From the NCBI RefSeq assembly GCF_000013605.1, contig NC_007908.1, positions 2,356,001 to 2,420,000 on the forward strand: a stretch of 64,000 nt of DNA, in the 5' to 3' direction. This document shows, piece by piece, positions 28,706 through 36,927 of the stretch; positions within the stretch are counted from its first letter, which is position 1, and every line of letters starts with the position of its first letter. Source of the stretch: Rhodoferax ferrireducens T118 (GTDB taxonomy: Bacteria; Pseudomonadota; Gammaproteobacteria; Burkholderiales; Burkholderiaceae_C). Position numbers and translations under genes: made by a program. The notes under the pieces are model-generated. The model searched no databases and had not been told where the DNA came from. It worked only from the letters and a program-made list of their open reading frames with translations.

Positions 28706-29959
28706 TCAGGCCAGGTGTGACGCGACCGTGCCGATGTCACGCAAAATGCCTTCGGCCACCGGACCGGAGCGACGTTTCTTCTTCTCGCGATCAAGCACAC
28801 GGTTGACAATGTCCCAGTCGAGGTCCAGGAAGGTCAGCAGTTCAAGCTTGTCAGCAATGGCGTCAAGCAGCAATTTGTTCAAAGAGGCCTTGGTGATTGG
28901 CCGTCCACCCAAGCCGGCAACCACCGTCAGCACTGGCTGCGGCCGGTTACGCACGGCGCTGCGCACATCACGAGAAACGATACCGCCAATGCCGACGGCA
29001 AAACATTTCTCAATGACCACGATGCGCTTGGCGTTTGCTGTCGCCTCCCGAATGGCGTTAATCGGGAACGGGCGATAGGAGGTAATGCCGAGCACGCCAA
29101 TCTTGATGCCCTGTTTGCGCATGTCGTCCACGGTGTCCTTGATGGTGCCCAGTACCGAGCCCAAGGCAATCACGATGGTCTCGGCGTCTTCCAGACGGTA
29201 GGTCTTGATCAAGCCGCCGGAGTCACGCCCAAAAATTTGTTTGAATTCGTCGGCAATTTGCGGAATCAGGTCGAGCGCCTGCATCTGCTTGGCATGCGCC
29301 AGGTAGCGCACCTCGGTAAACGCCTCGGGGCCCACCATGGCACCAATCGTGACGGGCTCGTTCGGGTCGAGCACCTGACGGGGTTCATAGGGCGGCAAAA
29401 ATCGATCCACCTGGGCTTGGTCCGGCACGTCGACCCGCTCGTAGGCGTGCGTCAAAATGAAGCCATCCATGCACACCATCACAGGCAGCGATAATTCTTC
29501 GGCAATTTTGAAAGCCTGAATGTGCAGGTCCAGTGCTTCCTGGTTGGTTTCGGCAAATATCTGCAGCCAGCCGGCGTCTCGCATCGACATGCTGTCGGTG
29601 TGGTCGTTCCAGATGTTGATGGGCGCGCCAATCGAGCGATTGGCCACCGTCATGACAATTGGCAGGCCCAGCCCGGAGGCGTTGTAAACCGCTTCGGCCA
29701 TGAACAGCAGGCCTTGGCTGGCCGTTGCCGTATAGGCCCGAGCCCCCGCAGCGGAGGCGCCAATGGCAACGCTCATTGCGGCAAATTCGGACTCGACATT
29801 GATGAACTCACAGTGTTCGAGGGAGCCGGACTTAACCATCTCTCCCAGGCCTTCAACGATGTGGGTTTGGGGTGAAATGGGGTAGGCGCAAATAACTTCA
29901 GGGCGGCTCATGGCCACCGCCAGAGCCACCGCATGCGAGCCTTCACATTGTTTAAGCAT
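28706..29959 (-). CDS. porA: 2-oxoacid:acceptor oxidoreductase alpha subunit
   Basis: 417-aa alpha subunit of the archaeal-type heteromeric pyruvate/2-oxoacid:ferredoxin oxidoreductase. It shows CAYPISPQTHIVEGL near the N-terminus, NVESEFAAMSVAIGASAAGARAYTATASQGL, and NRSIGAPINIWNDHTDSMSMRDAGW, all typical of this subunit. The C-terminal CoA-binding-like domain follows (VIALGSVLGTIKD). Pyruvate, 2-oxoisovalerate and phenylglyoxylate enzymes cannot be told apart reliably by eye. Overlaps porG by eight bases. Confidence 0.88.
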   Translation of the reverse strand: MLKQCEGSHAVALAVAMSRPEVICAYPISPQTHIVEGLGEMVKSGSLEHCEFINVESEFAAMSVAIGASAAGARAYTATASQGLLFMAEAVYNASGLGLPIVMTVANRSIGAPINIWNDHTDSMSMRDAGWLQIFAETNQEALDLHIQAFKIAEELSLPVMVCMDGFILTHAYERVDVPDQAQVDRFLPPYEPRQVLDPNEPVTIGAMVGPEAFTEVRYLAHAKQMQALDLIPQIADEFKQIFGRDSGGLIKTYRLEDAETIVIALGSVLGTIKDTVDDMRKQGIKIGVLGITSYRPFPINAIREATANAKRIVVIEKCFAVGIGGIVSRDVRSAVRNRPQPVLTVVAGLGGRPITKASLNKLLLDAIADKLELLTFLDLDWDIVNRVLDREKKKRRSGPVAEGILRDIGTVASHLA

Positions 29960-30539
29960 GGTGTGCCTCCCTCTTGGCTACGTGTTGTTTGACTATTTCA
30001 TAGGCGTCCCGAGCGGCATCCTTGTTGCCTTGCGCGACCGCACCCTTGAATTTTTGACTGATGGCCGCCTGCACCGCTTCGAGCGTGATGAGTCCAGTGG
30101 CGGCCGCGAAGGCCCCCAATAGCGGCACGTTGGGTACCGGGCGCCCGACATGTTTGATGGACAGCTCGGTCGCGCCAACGGTCAGCAAATGGTCCCTCTG
30201 GAAGTCTCTGACGAACTCGCCCAAACCCAACTCCCCGAATGTGCGGGTGGTATTGATCAGGATGTAGCCATCTTTCTTGAGTCCGCTAAAAACATCTACC
30301 TGATTCAACAGAGTCGGATCCTGAATGATGATCGCATCGGGCTCCATGACCGGTTCGCGCAAGCGGATTTCCTGGTCGTCCATGCGGCAATAAGCCACCA
30401 CCGGCGCGCCGGTGCGCTCTGAGCCAAAACTGGGAAAGGCCTGCGCATGCCGACCTCCCAAAAAACCTGCGATCGAGAGCATTTCTGCACCGGTCACCAC
30501 CCCTTGCCCCCCACGTCCGTGAATTCGTACCTGAAACAT
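29952..30539 (-). CDS. porG: 2-oxoacid:acceptor oxidoreductase gamma subunit
   Basis: 195-aa gamma subunit, first gene of the operon porG-porA-porB-(fused FAD/ferredoxin). It contains VRIHGRGGQGVVTGAEMLSIAGFLGG and AQAFPSFGSERTGAPVVAYCR, the standard motifs of the family, and completes the CoA-transferring core. In many anaerobes the gene next to it is a separate delta ferredoxin; here that role is in the fused subunit. An FNR-like box lies 97 bp upstream. Confidence 0.9.
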   Translation of the reverse strand: MFQVRIHGRGGQGVVTGAEMLSIAGFLGGRHAQAFPSFGSERTGAPVVAYCRMDDQEIRLREPVMEPDAIIIQDPTLLNQVDVFSGLKKDGYILINTTRTFGELGLGEFVRDFQRDHLLTVGATELSIKHVGRPVPNVPLLGAFAAATGLITLEAVQAAISQKFKGAVAQGNKDAARDAYEIVKQHVAKREAHHA

Positions 30540-30635
30540 CGTTGGCCTTTCGTGTTGCGGTCATGCAAAAGAGCGGGTTTGCGATCTGCATAATTCCGTC
30601 AGACGAAATTTTGCACCACGATATAAATTTTTAAC

Positions 30636-30649
30636 TTGTTTTAGATCAA
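30636..30649. promoter_or_regulatory. FNR/ANR-like box upstream of the por operon
   Basis: TTGTT-TTAG-ATCAA matches TTGAT-N4-ATCAA at nine of ten positions. Centred at 30642.5; a start site 41-42 bases downstream on the - strand would fall near 30601, with CAAAAT near 30608-30613 as a possible -10. Could also act on the divergent reductase gene. Confidence 0.5.
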
Positions 30650-30801
30650 TATTCGCGTAGACGCAAAAACCAGATGCTGACGCCGTGAAAGGTCAATTCA
30701 GGCCGCAATACAGGGATCGTTCGAGCCGTCTGTCGCTTTCGCTACCCGCGTCTGTATCGGCTCGCGCTAGGATCAGTCGGTTTCAATTTCCGGAGTTTTT
30801 C

Positions 30802-31845
30802 ATGCCAGCACTTGCCACCTTGACCAATCACCAGATTCGCCTGGCCTCCCGTCCTGTCGGCCTACCCACCCGCGCCAACTGGCAAAGTACCCTTGAGGCG
30901 GTCGCGGAACCGGTTGAGGGCGGTGTGCTGCTCAAAACACTGGCACTTTCGCTGGACCCCGCCATGCGCGGCTGGATGAATGAAGGCAAAAGCTACATTC
31001 CTCCCGTGGCCATTGGCGAGGTGATGCGCGCTGGCGGGGTGGGCAAAGTCATTGCTTCCAGAAATCCGCAATTTGCCGTGGGCGACTACGTTTCGGCAGG
31101 ATTCGGCGTCCAGGAGTACCTGACGCTGGTGCAAGCCGACTTCAAACGCAGTGGCCTGGTCAAAATTGACTTGAGCATGGGCACGCTGACGCAGTGGCTT
31201 AATGTGCTGGGCATGCCAGGCATGACCGGTTACTTTGGCCTGATGGACGTCGGCCAACCCAGGGCGGGCGAAACCGTGGTGGTGTCCGGTGCGGCCGGCG
31301 CCGTCGGTCAGACCGTGGGCCAGATGGCGAAGATCAAGGGTTGCCGCGCGGTTGGCATTGCCGGCGGCCAGGCCAAGTGTGACTGGGTAGTCAAAGAGTT
31401 GGGTTTTGATGCCTGTATTGACTACAAGGCCGGTCCCAGTGCTGTCAAGGACGGTTTGAAGCAACATTGCCCGGCAGGTGTTGACGTCTACTTTGACAAC
31501 GTCGGCGGCGAGATTCTGGATACCGTGTTGACGCGTATCAACCGCGGCGCCCGCATCATCATCTGCGGTGCCATCAGCCAGTACAACAACACGACGGCTG
31601 TACAAGGTCCCAAGAACTACCTGAGCCTGCTGGTCAATCGCGCCCGCATGGAAGGTATTGTGGTGTTTGACTACGCCGACCGCTACCACCTGGCGGTGAC
31701 CGAGATGGCGGGCTACCTCAAGGACGGGCGCATGAAAAGCAAGGAGGACGTCGTCAAGGGGCTGGATGCCTTCCCTGAAGCCCTCAACAAGCTCTTCAGC
31801 GGCGAGAACTTTGGCAAGCTGGTGCTGCAAGTCGCCGAAGATTGA
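30802..31845 (+). CDS. NADP-dependent MDR oxidoreductase (2-alkenal/prostaglandin reductase type)
   Basis: Zinc-free medium-chain reductase of 347 aa, similar to CurA and leukotriene B4 12-hydroxydehydrogenase-type enzymes that reduce activated C=C bonds with NADPH. Features: LSLDPAMRGWMNEGKSYIPP, GFGVQEYL, the nucleotide site VSGAAGAVGQTVGQMAK and YFDNVGGEILDTVL. ATG at 30802 follows CGGAG; codons further upstream in frame are Ser/Arg-rich and unlike the family. Divergent from the por operon, with an FNR-like box between. Confidence 0.9.
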   Translation: MPALATLTNHQIRLASRPVGLPTRANWQSTLEAVAEPVEGGVLLKTLALSLDPAMRGWMNEGKSYIPPVAIGEVMRAGGVGKVIASRNPQFAVGDYVSAGFGVQEYLTLVQADFKRSGLVKIDLSMGTLTQWLNVLGMPGMTGYFGLMDVGQPRAGETVVVSGAAGAVGQTVGQMAKIKGCRAVGIAGGQAKCDWVVKELGFDACIDYKAGPSAVKDGLKQHCPAGVDVYFDNVGGEILDTVLTRINRGARIIICGAISQYNNTTAVQGPKNYLSLLVNRARMEGIVVFDYADRYHLAVTEMAGYLKDGRMKSKEDVVKGLDAFPEALNKLFSGENFGKLVLQVAED

Positions 31846-31856
31846 GATTGATAACC

Positions 31857-31873
31857 GCTACTATATGTATAGC
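31857..31873. repeat. 17-bp dyad repeat, copy 3 (GCTAC-N7-ATAGC)
   Basis: Fits GCTAY-N7-RTAGC exactly. In the spacer between the convergent reductase and serine hydrolase genes; a small GGCT/AGCC hairpin follows near 31892. Confidence 0.5.
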
Positions 31874-31935
31874 TAACTATGCTTATTTCACGGAGGCTAG
31901 AAGCCGATTTATTATAAATTTATAGAATAGTTGAT

Positions 31936-33210
31936 TCAATCAATCAGCGTGGCGTAGACCAGATCACGAAACAGCATACGGTAGTACTCGCGCTGGTTGG
32001 GGGCCTGCAGCATTAGAACGGCAAACAGGTCTTCGGCCGGATCCACAAAGAAGGTGGTGCCTGCCATGCCGCCCCAGAAATAACTGCCGACCGAACCTGG
32101 CACCGACGCGACGCCCAGATTCTTGCGGACCGCAACACCCAGCCCGAAACCATGACCCGGCGGCAACAGGGCGCGCGATGCACCACTGTTCACAGGGATT
32201 TCCCCAAGATGGTCCGCGGTCATGAATTCGACCGTTCTGGGCCCCAACAGGCGCACGCCGTCGAGTTCGCCCTTGTTTAGCATGAACTGCAAAAATCGCG
32301 CGTAATCCATAGCCGTTGACGCCAGGCCACCGCCACCGGATTCCAGAGCCGCGTTCTCGCGCACATCGATCAGCCGCATTTGCACCCCGCCTTCGGGGTC
32401 GCGGGCAAAGGGTTCGGCAATGCGAGCGTGCTGTTCGGGTGGCACGGAAAACCCGGTGTCGGTCATACCCAGCGGCTTGAAAATGTGGTCCTGTAGATAC
32501 GCGCCTAGCGTCTGGCCGCTGACTATTTCCACCACGCGCCCCAGTACATCCGTGGCGCGGCCATACTCCCATACGGTACCGGGCTCAAACAGCAGCGGCA
32601 AAGCGGCCAGTTGATGCGAAAGCTCGGCATTGCTGCGTCCACGCGAGCCGATTCTGATTTGCGCGTACTGCCGCTGCACCGATGCATTGCCCATGAATTC
32701 ATAGGTCAGGCCGGCCGTGTGCCGCAACAAGTCCTGCAGCGTGGCCGCTTGTCGCACGGCTTGCAGTTGGACCGCCCCGTCAACCAGATGGGCCACCTTC
32801 TGCATCGCGTATTCGGGCAGGTATTTGGCCACCGGGTCATTCAACAACAGTTGCCCCTGTTCCATCAACATCATGGCGGCCACCGACACAATGGGCTTGG
32901 TCATGGAATAAATGCGGAATATGGCGTCCCGCGTCATGGGGGAATTCGTGGCTGGGTCCAGCGCGCCCAAACTGTCAAACAGGGCCAGCTTGCCGTGCCG
33001 GGCAATCAGAACAACGGCGCCGGGCAGGCGCTGGCGATCCACCTCGGCTTGCAGTACCGCCATGACGCGATTCGTGCGCTGTGGGCACAAGCCGACCTGA
33101 TCCGGTGACAGACCGGGTAACACCTTGCCGCGAGGGTCAACCATCTGCTGATGCGTCCCGGCAAGCTTGGCCGACTTTGGCAGGCCACCCGCAATAGAGT
33201 TTTGAAACAA
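31936..33210 (-). CDS. serine hydrolase, beta-lactamase/esterase (class C-like) family
   Basis: 424 aa from the chosen start. Shows the class C/EstB fold motifs: active-site S-x-x-K in YSMTKPIVSVAAMMLM, a Y-x-N-like YGRATDVLGRVVE, and a GxG-type SYFWGGMAGTTFFVDP near the end. Likely an esterase or penicillin-binding-like hydrolase rather than a resistance lactamase. No clear signal peptide. TTG at 33210 has GGAG six bases upstream; an ATG at 33321 would add 37 residues with no ribosome site and would run into the channel remnant. Confidence 0.85.
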   Translation of the reverse strand: MFQNSIAGGLPKSAKLAGTHQQMVDPRGKVLPGLSPDQVGLCPQRTNRVMAVLQAEVDRQRLPGAVVLIARHGKLALFDSLGALDPATNSPMTRDAIFRIYSMTKPIVSVAAMMLMEQGQLLLNDPVAKYLPEYAMQKVAHLVDGAVQLQAVRQAATLQDLLRHTAGLTYEFMGNASVQRQYAQIRIGSRGRSNAELSHQLAALPLLFEPGTVWEYGRATDVLGRVVEIVSGQTLGAYLQDHIFKPLGMTDTGFSVPPEQHARIAEPFARDPEGGVQMRLIDVRENAALESGGGGLASTAMDYARFLQFMLNKGELDGVRLLGPRTVEFMTADHLGEIPVNSGASRALLPPGHGFGLGVAVRKNLGVASVPGSVGSYFWGGMAGTTFFVDPAEDLFAVLMLQAPNQREYYRMLFRDLVYATLID

Positions 33211-33253
33211 GTTGATCTCCAAAAAAGTAATGTCAATTTGTCGGCATGCCAAC

Positions 33254-33379
33254 TCAGGTGGCGTTGGCGATCCTAGTCCAGCGCCCGGCGCGTGTATCGA
33301 CCTCAAAGATGATGGTGTCAAGCCGCAATCGCCAGCCGGTCAACGGCTGGCCAAGGATATTCTGGTTTGAATCGGTCAT
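33254..33379 (-). pseudogene. truncated ion transporter (K+ channel-like) N-terminus
   Basis: A 41-codon frame starting MTDSNQNILGQPLTGWRLRL and continuing DTIIFEVDTRAGR before a stop. The block W-R-x-R-L-x-x-I-I-F-E-x-D-T-x-A-G-R is what I remember from the cytoplasmic start of bacterial six-helix ion transporters, just before helix S1. No membrane helix follows, so the rest of the gene has been lost. It lies directly upstream of the serine hydrolase, which may now use its promoter. Confidence 0.5.
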
Positions 33380-33442
33380 GGTTCGATCGTTGCCCTGCGC
33401 GCAGGGTAATCCAGTTGACATCCAGGGCCTGATTGAAGCAAA

Positions 33443-34264
33443 TCAATAGGCCAGGCGTTCCGGTCTGATTTCCTGCAGGATGGTGGTCGATATTTCTTCA
33501 ATCGATTTGGTGGTGGTGGACAACCACCGGATACCGCTGCGGCGCATCATGGCTTCAGCTTCACTCACTTCCATGCGGCAGTTCTCCAGCGAGGCGTATT
33601 TGGAATTGGGCCTGCGCTCGTTGCGAATTTCGCTCAAACGTTCAGGCTGGATCGTCAGACCAAAAAGTTTGCTTTTATGAGCCTTTAGCGCGGGGGGCAA
33701 CTGTTGGCGCTCAAAGTCGTCTGGAATCAGTGGGTAGTTGGAGGCTTTGAGCCCATATTGCATCGCCAGATAGAGTGAAGTCGGCGTTTTTCCGCTTCGG
33801 CTGACGCCAACCAAAATAATATCGGAGTGCTCCAGGTCGGTGTTGGATTGCCCATCGTCATGAGCCAGTGAGAAGTTAATGGCTTCAATGCGCGATTGGT
33901 AGGCGCTGCTTTTGCTGGCATCGGTGAAGCGGCCAATGCGGTGGCTGGACTTGAGATTGAGCTCGGATTCAAGGGGATGGACAAAAGTGCTAAACATGTC
34001 CAACACCATGCCGTGGCAGTTGTCTGTGATGACTTTGAGCACCTCCATATCAACAAGCGTCGTAAAAACAATGGACTTGTTGCCGTCCACGATGCCGGCA
34101 TGGTTGATTTCCCGGACCGCTTGGTGCGCTTTGTCGACAGAGTCGGTAAATGGCAGCCTGACATGCCGGAAATTGGTTTCAAACTGGGCCAGGATGGCGT
34201 TACCGAAGGTTTCTGCGGTGATGCCGGTGCCATCGGATATGAAAAATACAGTGCGTTGCGACAT
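33443..34264 (-). CDS. ppsR: PEP synthase regulatory protein (kinase/pyrophosphorylase)
   Basis: DUF299 protein, 273 aa, that inactivates PEP synthase by ADP-dependent phosphorylation of the threonine next to its catalytic histidine and reverses this with phosphate. The P-loop is [16 protein letters not shown]-terminus [15 protein letters not shown] is typical. Divergent from ppsA with a 218-bp spacer, an arrangement that supports the functional pairing. Confidence 0.95.
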   Translation of the reverse strand: MSQRTVFFISDGTGITAETFGNAILAQFETNFRHVRLPFTDSVDKAHQAVREINHAGIVDGNKSIVFTTLVDMEVLKVITDNCHGMVLDMFSTFVHPLESELNLKSSHRIGRFTDASKSSAYQSRIEAINFSLAHDDGQSNTDLEHSDIILVGVSRSGKTPTSLYLAMQYGLKASNYPLIPDDFERQQLPPALKAHKSKLFGLTIQPERLSEIRNERRPNSKYASLENCRMEVSEAEAMMRRSGIRWLSTTTKSIEEISTTILQEIRPERLAY

Positions 34265-34482
34265 GGTGTGTGAGGATTAGGTTGTCTTGTGGCATTGTGC
34301 ACGGGCCAGCTGCGCCCGGCCGACTCGCAGCCTACAATGGCAAAAATTCAACCCAATTCTTCCATGTACTGCACTGACCGATTAGAACAACGACAAAGTC
34401 AAGCTGTTGACATGGGCATGGCCTGCGCACCAGAGCGCCCGGGCTTGTGCATTGATCCATTTTTAACTTCTGGAGCTTTCCC

Positions 34483-36882
34483 ATGTCTGACCTTTTTAGC
34501 TCGACCGCCTTGGTCGTTCCGTTTGAAAACCTGAGAATGACCGACGTCGAGTCGGTTGGCGGCAAAAACGCCAGTCTCGGCGAGATGATTTCAAACTTGC
34601 CAACCGGCGTGAAAGTGCCCACCGGTTTTGCGACCACAGCCCATGCGTTCCGCGATTTTCTGGCTTATGAGGACCTCGCCGGGAGGATCAATGCCCGCCT
34701 GGGTGCCCTCGACACTGACGACGTGCGGGCGCTGGCGCAGGTGGGTGCGGAGATTCGGGCCATGGTTGAGGCGCAGCCCTTTCCGGCTGACCTTGAAAAG
34801 GCCATTCGTGAATCCTTCATTACCCTGAGTGCCGACAATCCGCATGCCTCCTTTGCCGTACGTTCGTCCGCGACGGCCGAAGATTTGCCGGATGCCTCCT
34901 TTGCCGGCCAGCAAGAAACTTTTTTAAATGTGATCGGTATCGACGAGATCCTGCACAAAATCAGGGAAGTTTTCGCCTCTTTGTACAACGACCGTGCCAT
35001 CAGTTACCGGGTACACAAAGGCTTTGCCCACGAGCACGTGGCCTTGAGCGCGGGCATTCAGCGCATGGTGCGTTCAGACTTGGGCGCAGCGGGCGTCATG
35101 TTCACCATTGACACCGAGTCCGGTTTTCAGGATGTGGTGTTTATCACCTCCAGTTACGGCCTGGGAGAGACCGTGGTGCAGGGTGCTGTGAATCCGGACG
35201 AGTTTTATGTGCACAAGCCGATGCTCAAGGCGGGCAAGCGGGCCGTGATCCGCCGCAGTTTGGGTTCCAAGTTGATCCAGATGCAGTTCACAACGCCCGA
35301 GGAAAAAGCCCACGGCGGCAAGCTGGTCAAAACCACGGATGTGCCGACCGAGATGCGCAACCGTTATTCATTGACCGAGGCCGATGTTGAGAAGCTGGCT
35401 GCATATGCGTTGGTGATTGAGGAGCACTATGGCCGTGCCATGGACATTGAATGGGGCAAAGACGGGTTGGACGGCGAACTGTACATTTTGCAGGCCCGTC
35501 CGGAGACGGTGAAGAGCCAGTCCGCAGGCAAGGCCGAGTACCGTTACAAGCTCAAGGGCAAGGGCAAGAGTGCCGTGATCGTCGAAGGGCGGGCCATTGG
35601 CCAGAAGATCGGCACGGGCCCGGTTCGCATCGTGCACAACATCAGCGAGATGGACAAGGTGCAAGCTGGCGATATTCTTGTGACAGATATGACCGATCCC
35701 AACTGGGAGCCGGTGATGAAGCGGGCCTCGGCCATTGTGACCAATCGGGGCGGACGCACCTGTCATGCCGCCATCATCGCGCGCGAGCTGGGTATACCGG
35801 CGGTAGTCGGGTGTGGGAATGCGACCGAGGCGCTCAAGGACGGCATGCTGGTGACTGTCAGTTGCTCAGAGGGTGACACCGGTTTTATTTATGATGGCTT
35901 GCTGGAAGCCGAAATCACCGAAGTTCAACGCGGCGAACTACCCAAAACTGCCGTCAAGATCATGATGAATGTCGGCAACCCGCAGCTGGCGTTTGATTTT
36001 TGCCAGTTGCCCAATGAAGGCGTCGGTTTGGCGCGCCTCGAGTTCATCATCAACAACAACATCGGTGTGCATCCCAAGGCGATTCTGGACTACCCCAACA
36101 TTGACGCAGATCTTAAAAAGGCGGTCGAATCCGTTGCCCGTGGCCATGCCTCGCCGCGCGCTTTTTATGTGGACCGGGTCGCCGAAGGTGTCGCGACGAT
36201 CGCTGCCGCGTTTTGGCCCAAGCCCGTCATTGTGCGTCTGTCCGATTTCAAGAGCAATGAATACCGCAAACTGATTGGTGGCAGCCGCTACGAGCCCGAA
36301 GAAGAGAACCCCATGCTCGGTTTCCGTGGCGCCGCACGTTATGTCAGCGCTGATTTCGGTGAGGCCTTTGCGATGGAATGCGAGGCGCTCAAACGTGTTC
36401 GCCAGGACATGGGCTTGAGCAACGTCCAAGTGATGGTGCCGTTTGTCCGGACGTTGGGACAAGCCAAAAAGGTGACCGAACTGTTGGCCACCCACGGACT
36501 CAAACGCGGTGAAAACGGTCTGAAGATCATCATGATGTGCGAGATCCCCAGCAACGCCATTTTGGCAAGCCAGTTTCTTCAGTATTTTGATGGCTTCTCG
36601 ATTGGCTCCAATGACCTGACCCAGCTGACCCTGGGACTCGATCGTGACTCCGGCCTGGAGTTGCTGGCGGCTGACTTTGATGAACGCGACCCTGCTGTTA
36701 CCGCGCTCATCAGCCAGGCTATCAATGCCTGCAAAGCCGAAGGCAAGTACATTGGCATTTGTGGTCAGGGGCCCAGCGATCATCCTGACTTTGCGGAGTG
36801 GCTCGCCAAGGAAGGGATTTCATCGATTTCCCTGAATCCGGATTCCGTGATTGCAACCTGGCAGAGGCTGGCCGGGCAATAG
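34483..36882 (+). CDS. ppsA: phosphoenolpyruvate synthase
   Basis: Converts pyruvate, ATP and water to PEP, AMP and phosphate; needed for growth on pyruvate, acetate or lactate. 799 aa (E. coli 792). The N-terminal ATP-binding domain contains [11 protein letters not shown] and [23 protein letters not shown]; the swivelling phospho-His domain has [21 protein letters not shown], where the Thr before Cys-His is the PpsR target; the C-terminal PEP/pyruvate barrel has [19 protein letters not shown] and [13 protein letters not shown] follows TGGAG. Confidence 0.98.
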   Translation: MSDLFSSTALVVPFENLRMTDVESVGGKNASLGEMISNLPTGVKVPTGFATTAHAFRDFLAYEDLAGRINARLGALDTDDVRALAQVGAEIRAMVEAQPFPADLEKAIRESFITLSADNPHASFAVRSSATAEDLPDASFAGQQETFLNVIGIDEILHKIREVFASLYNDRAISYRVHKGFAHEHVALSAGIQRMVRSDLGAAGVMFTIDTESGFQDVVFITSSYGLGETVVQGAVNPDEFYVHKPMLKAGKRAVIRRSLGSKLIQMQFTTPEEKAHGGKLVKTTDVPTEMRNRYSLTEADVEKLAAYALVIEEHYGRAMDIEWGKDGLDGELYILQARPETVKSQSAGKAEYRYKLKGKGKSAVIVEGRAIGQKIGTGPVRIVHNISEMDKVQAGDILVTDMTDPNWEPVMKRASAIVTNRGGRTCHAAIIARELGIPAVVGCGNATEALKDGMLVTVSCSEGDTGFIYDGLLEAEITEVQRGELPKTAVKIMMNVGNPQLAFDFCQLPNEGVGLARLEFIINNNIGVHPKAILDYPNIDADLKKAVESVARGHASPRAFYVDRVAEGVATIAAAFWPKPVIVRLSDFKSNEYRKLIGGSRYEPEEENPMLGFRGAARYVSADFGEAFAMECEALKRVRQDMGLSNVQVMVPFVRTLGQAKKVTELLATHGLKRGENGLKIIMMCEIPSNAILASQFLQYFDGFSIGSNDLTQLTLGLDRDSGLELLAADFDERDPAVTALISQAINACKAEGKYIGICGQGPSDHPDFAEWLAKEGISSISLNPDSVIATWQRLAGQ

Positions 36883-36927
36883 CAAACCCCTATGGCCTGA
36901 GCCTTCACAGGCTGTCATGATGCAGCG

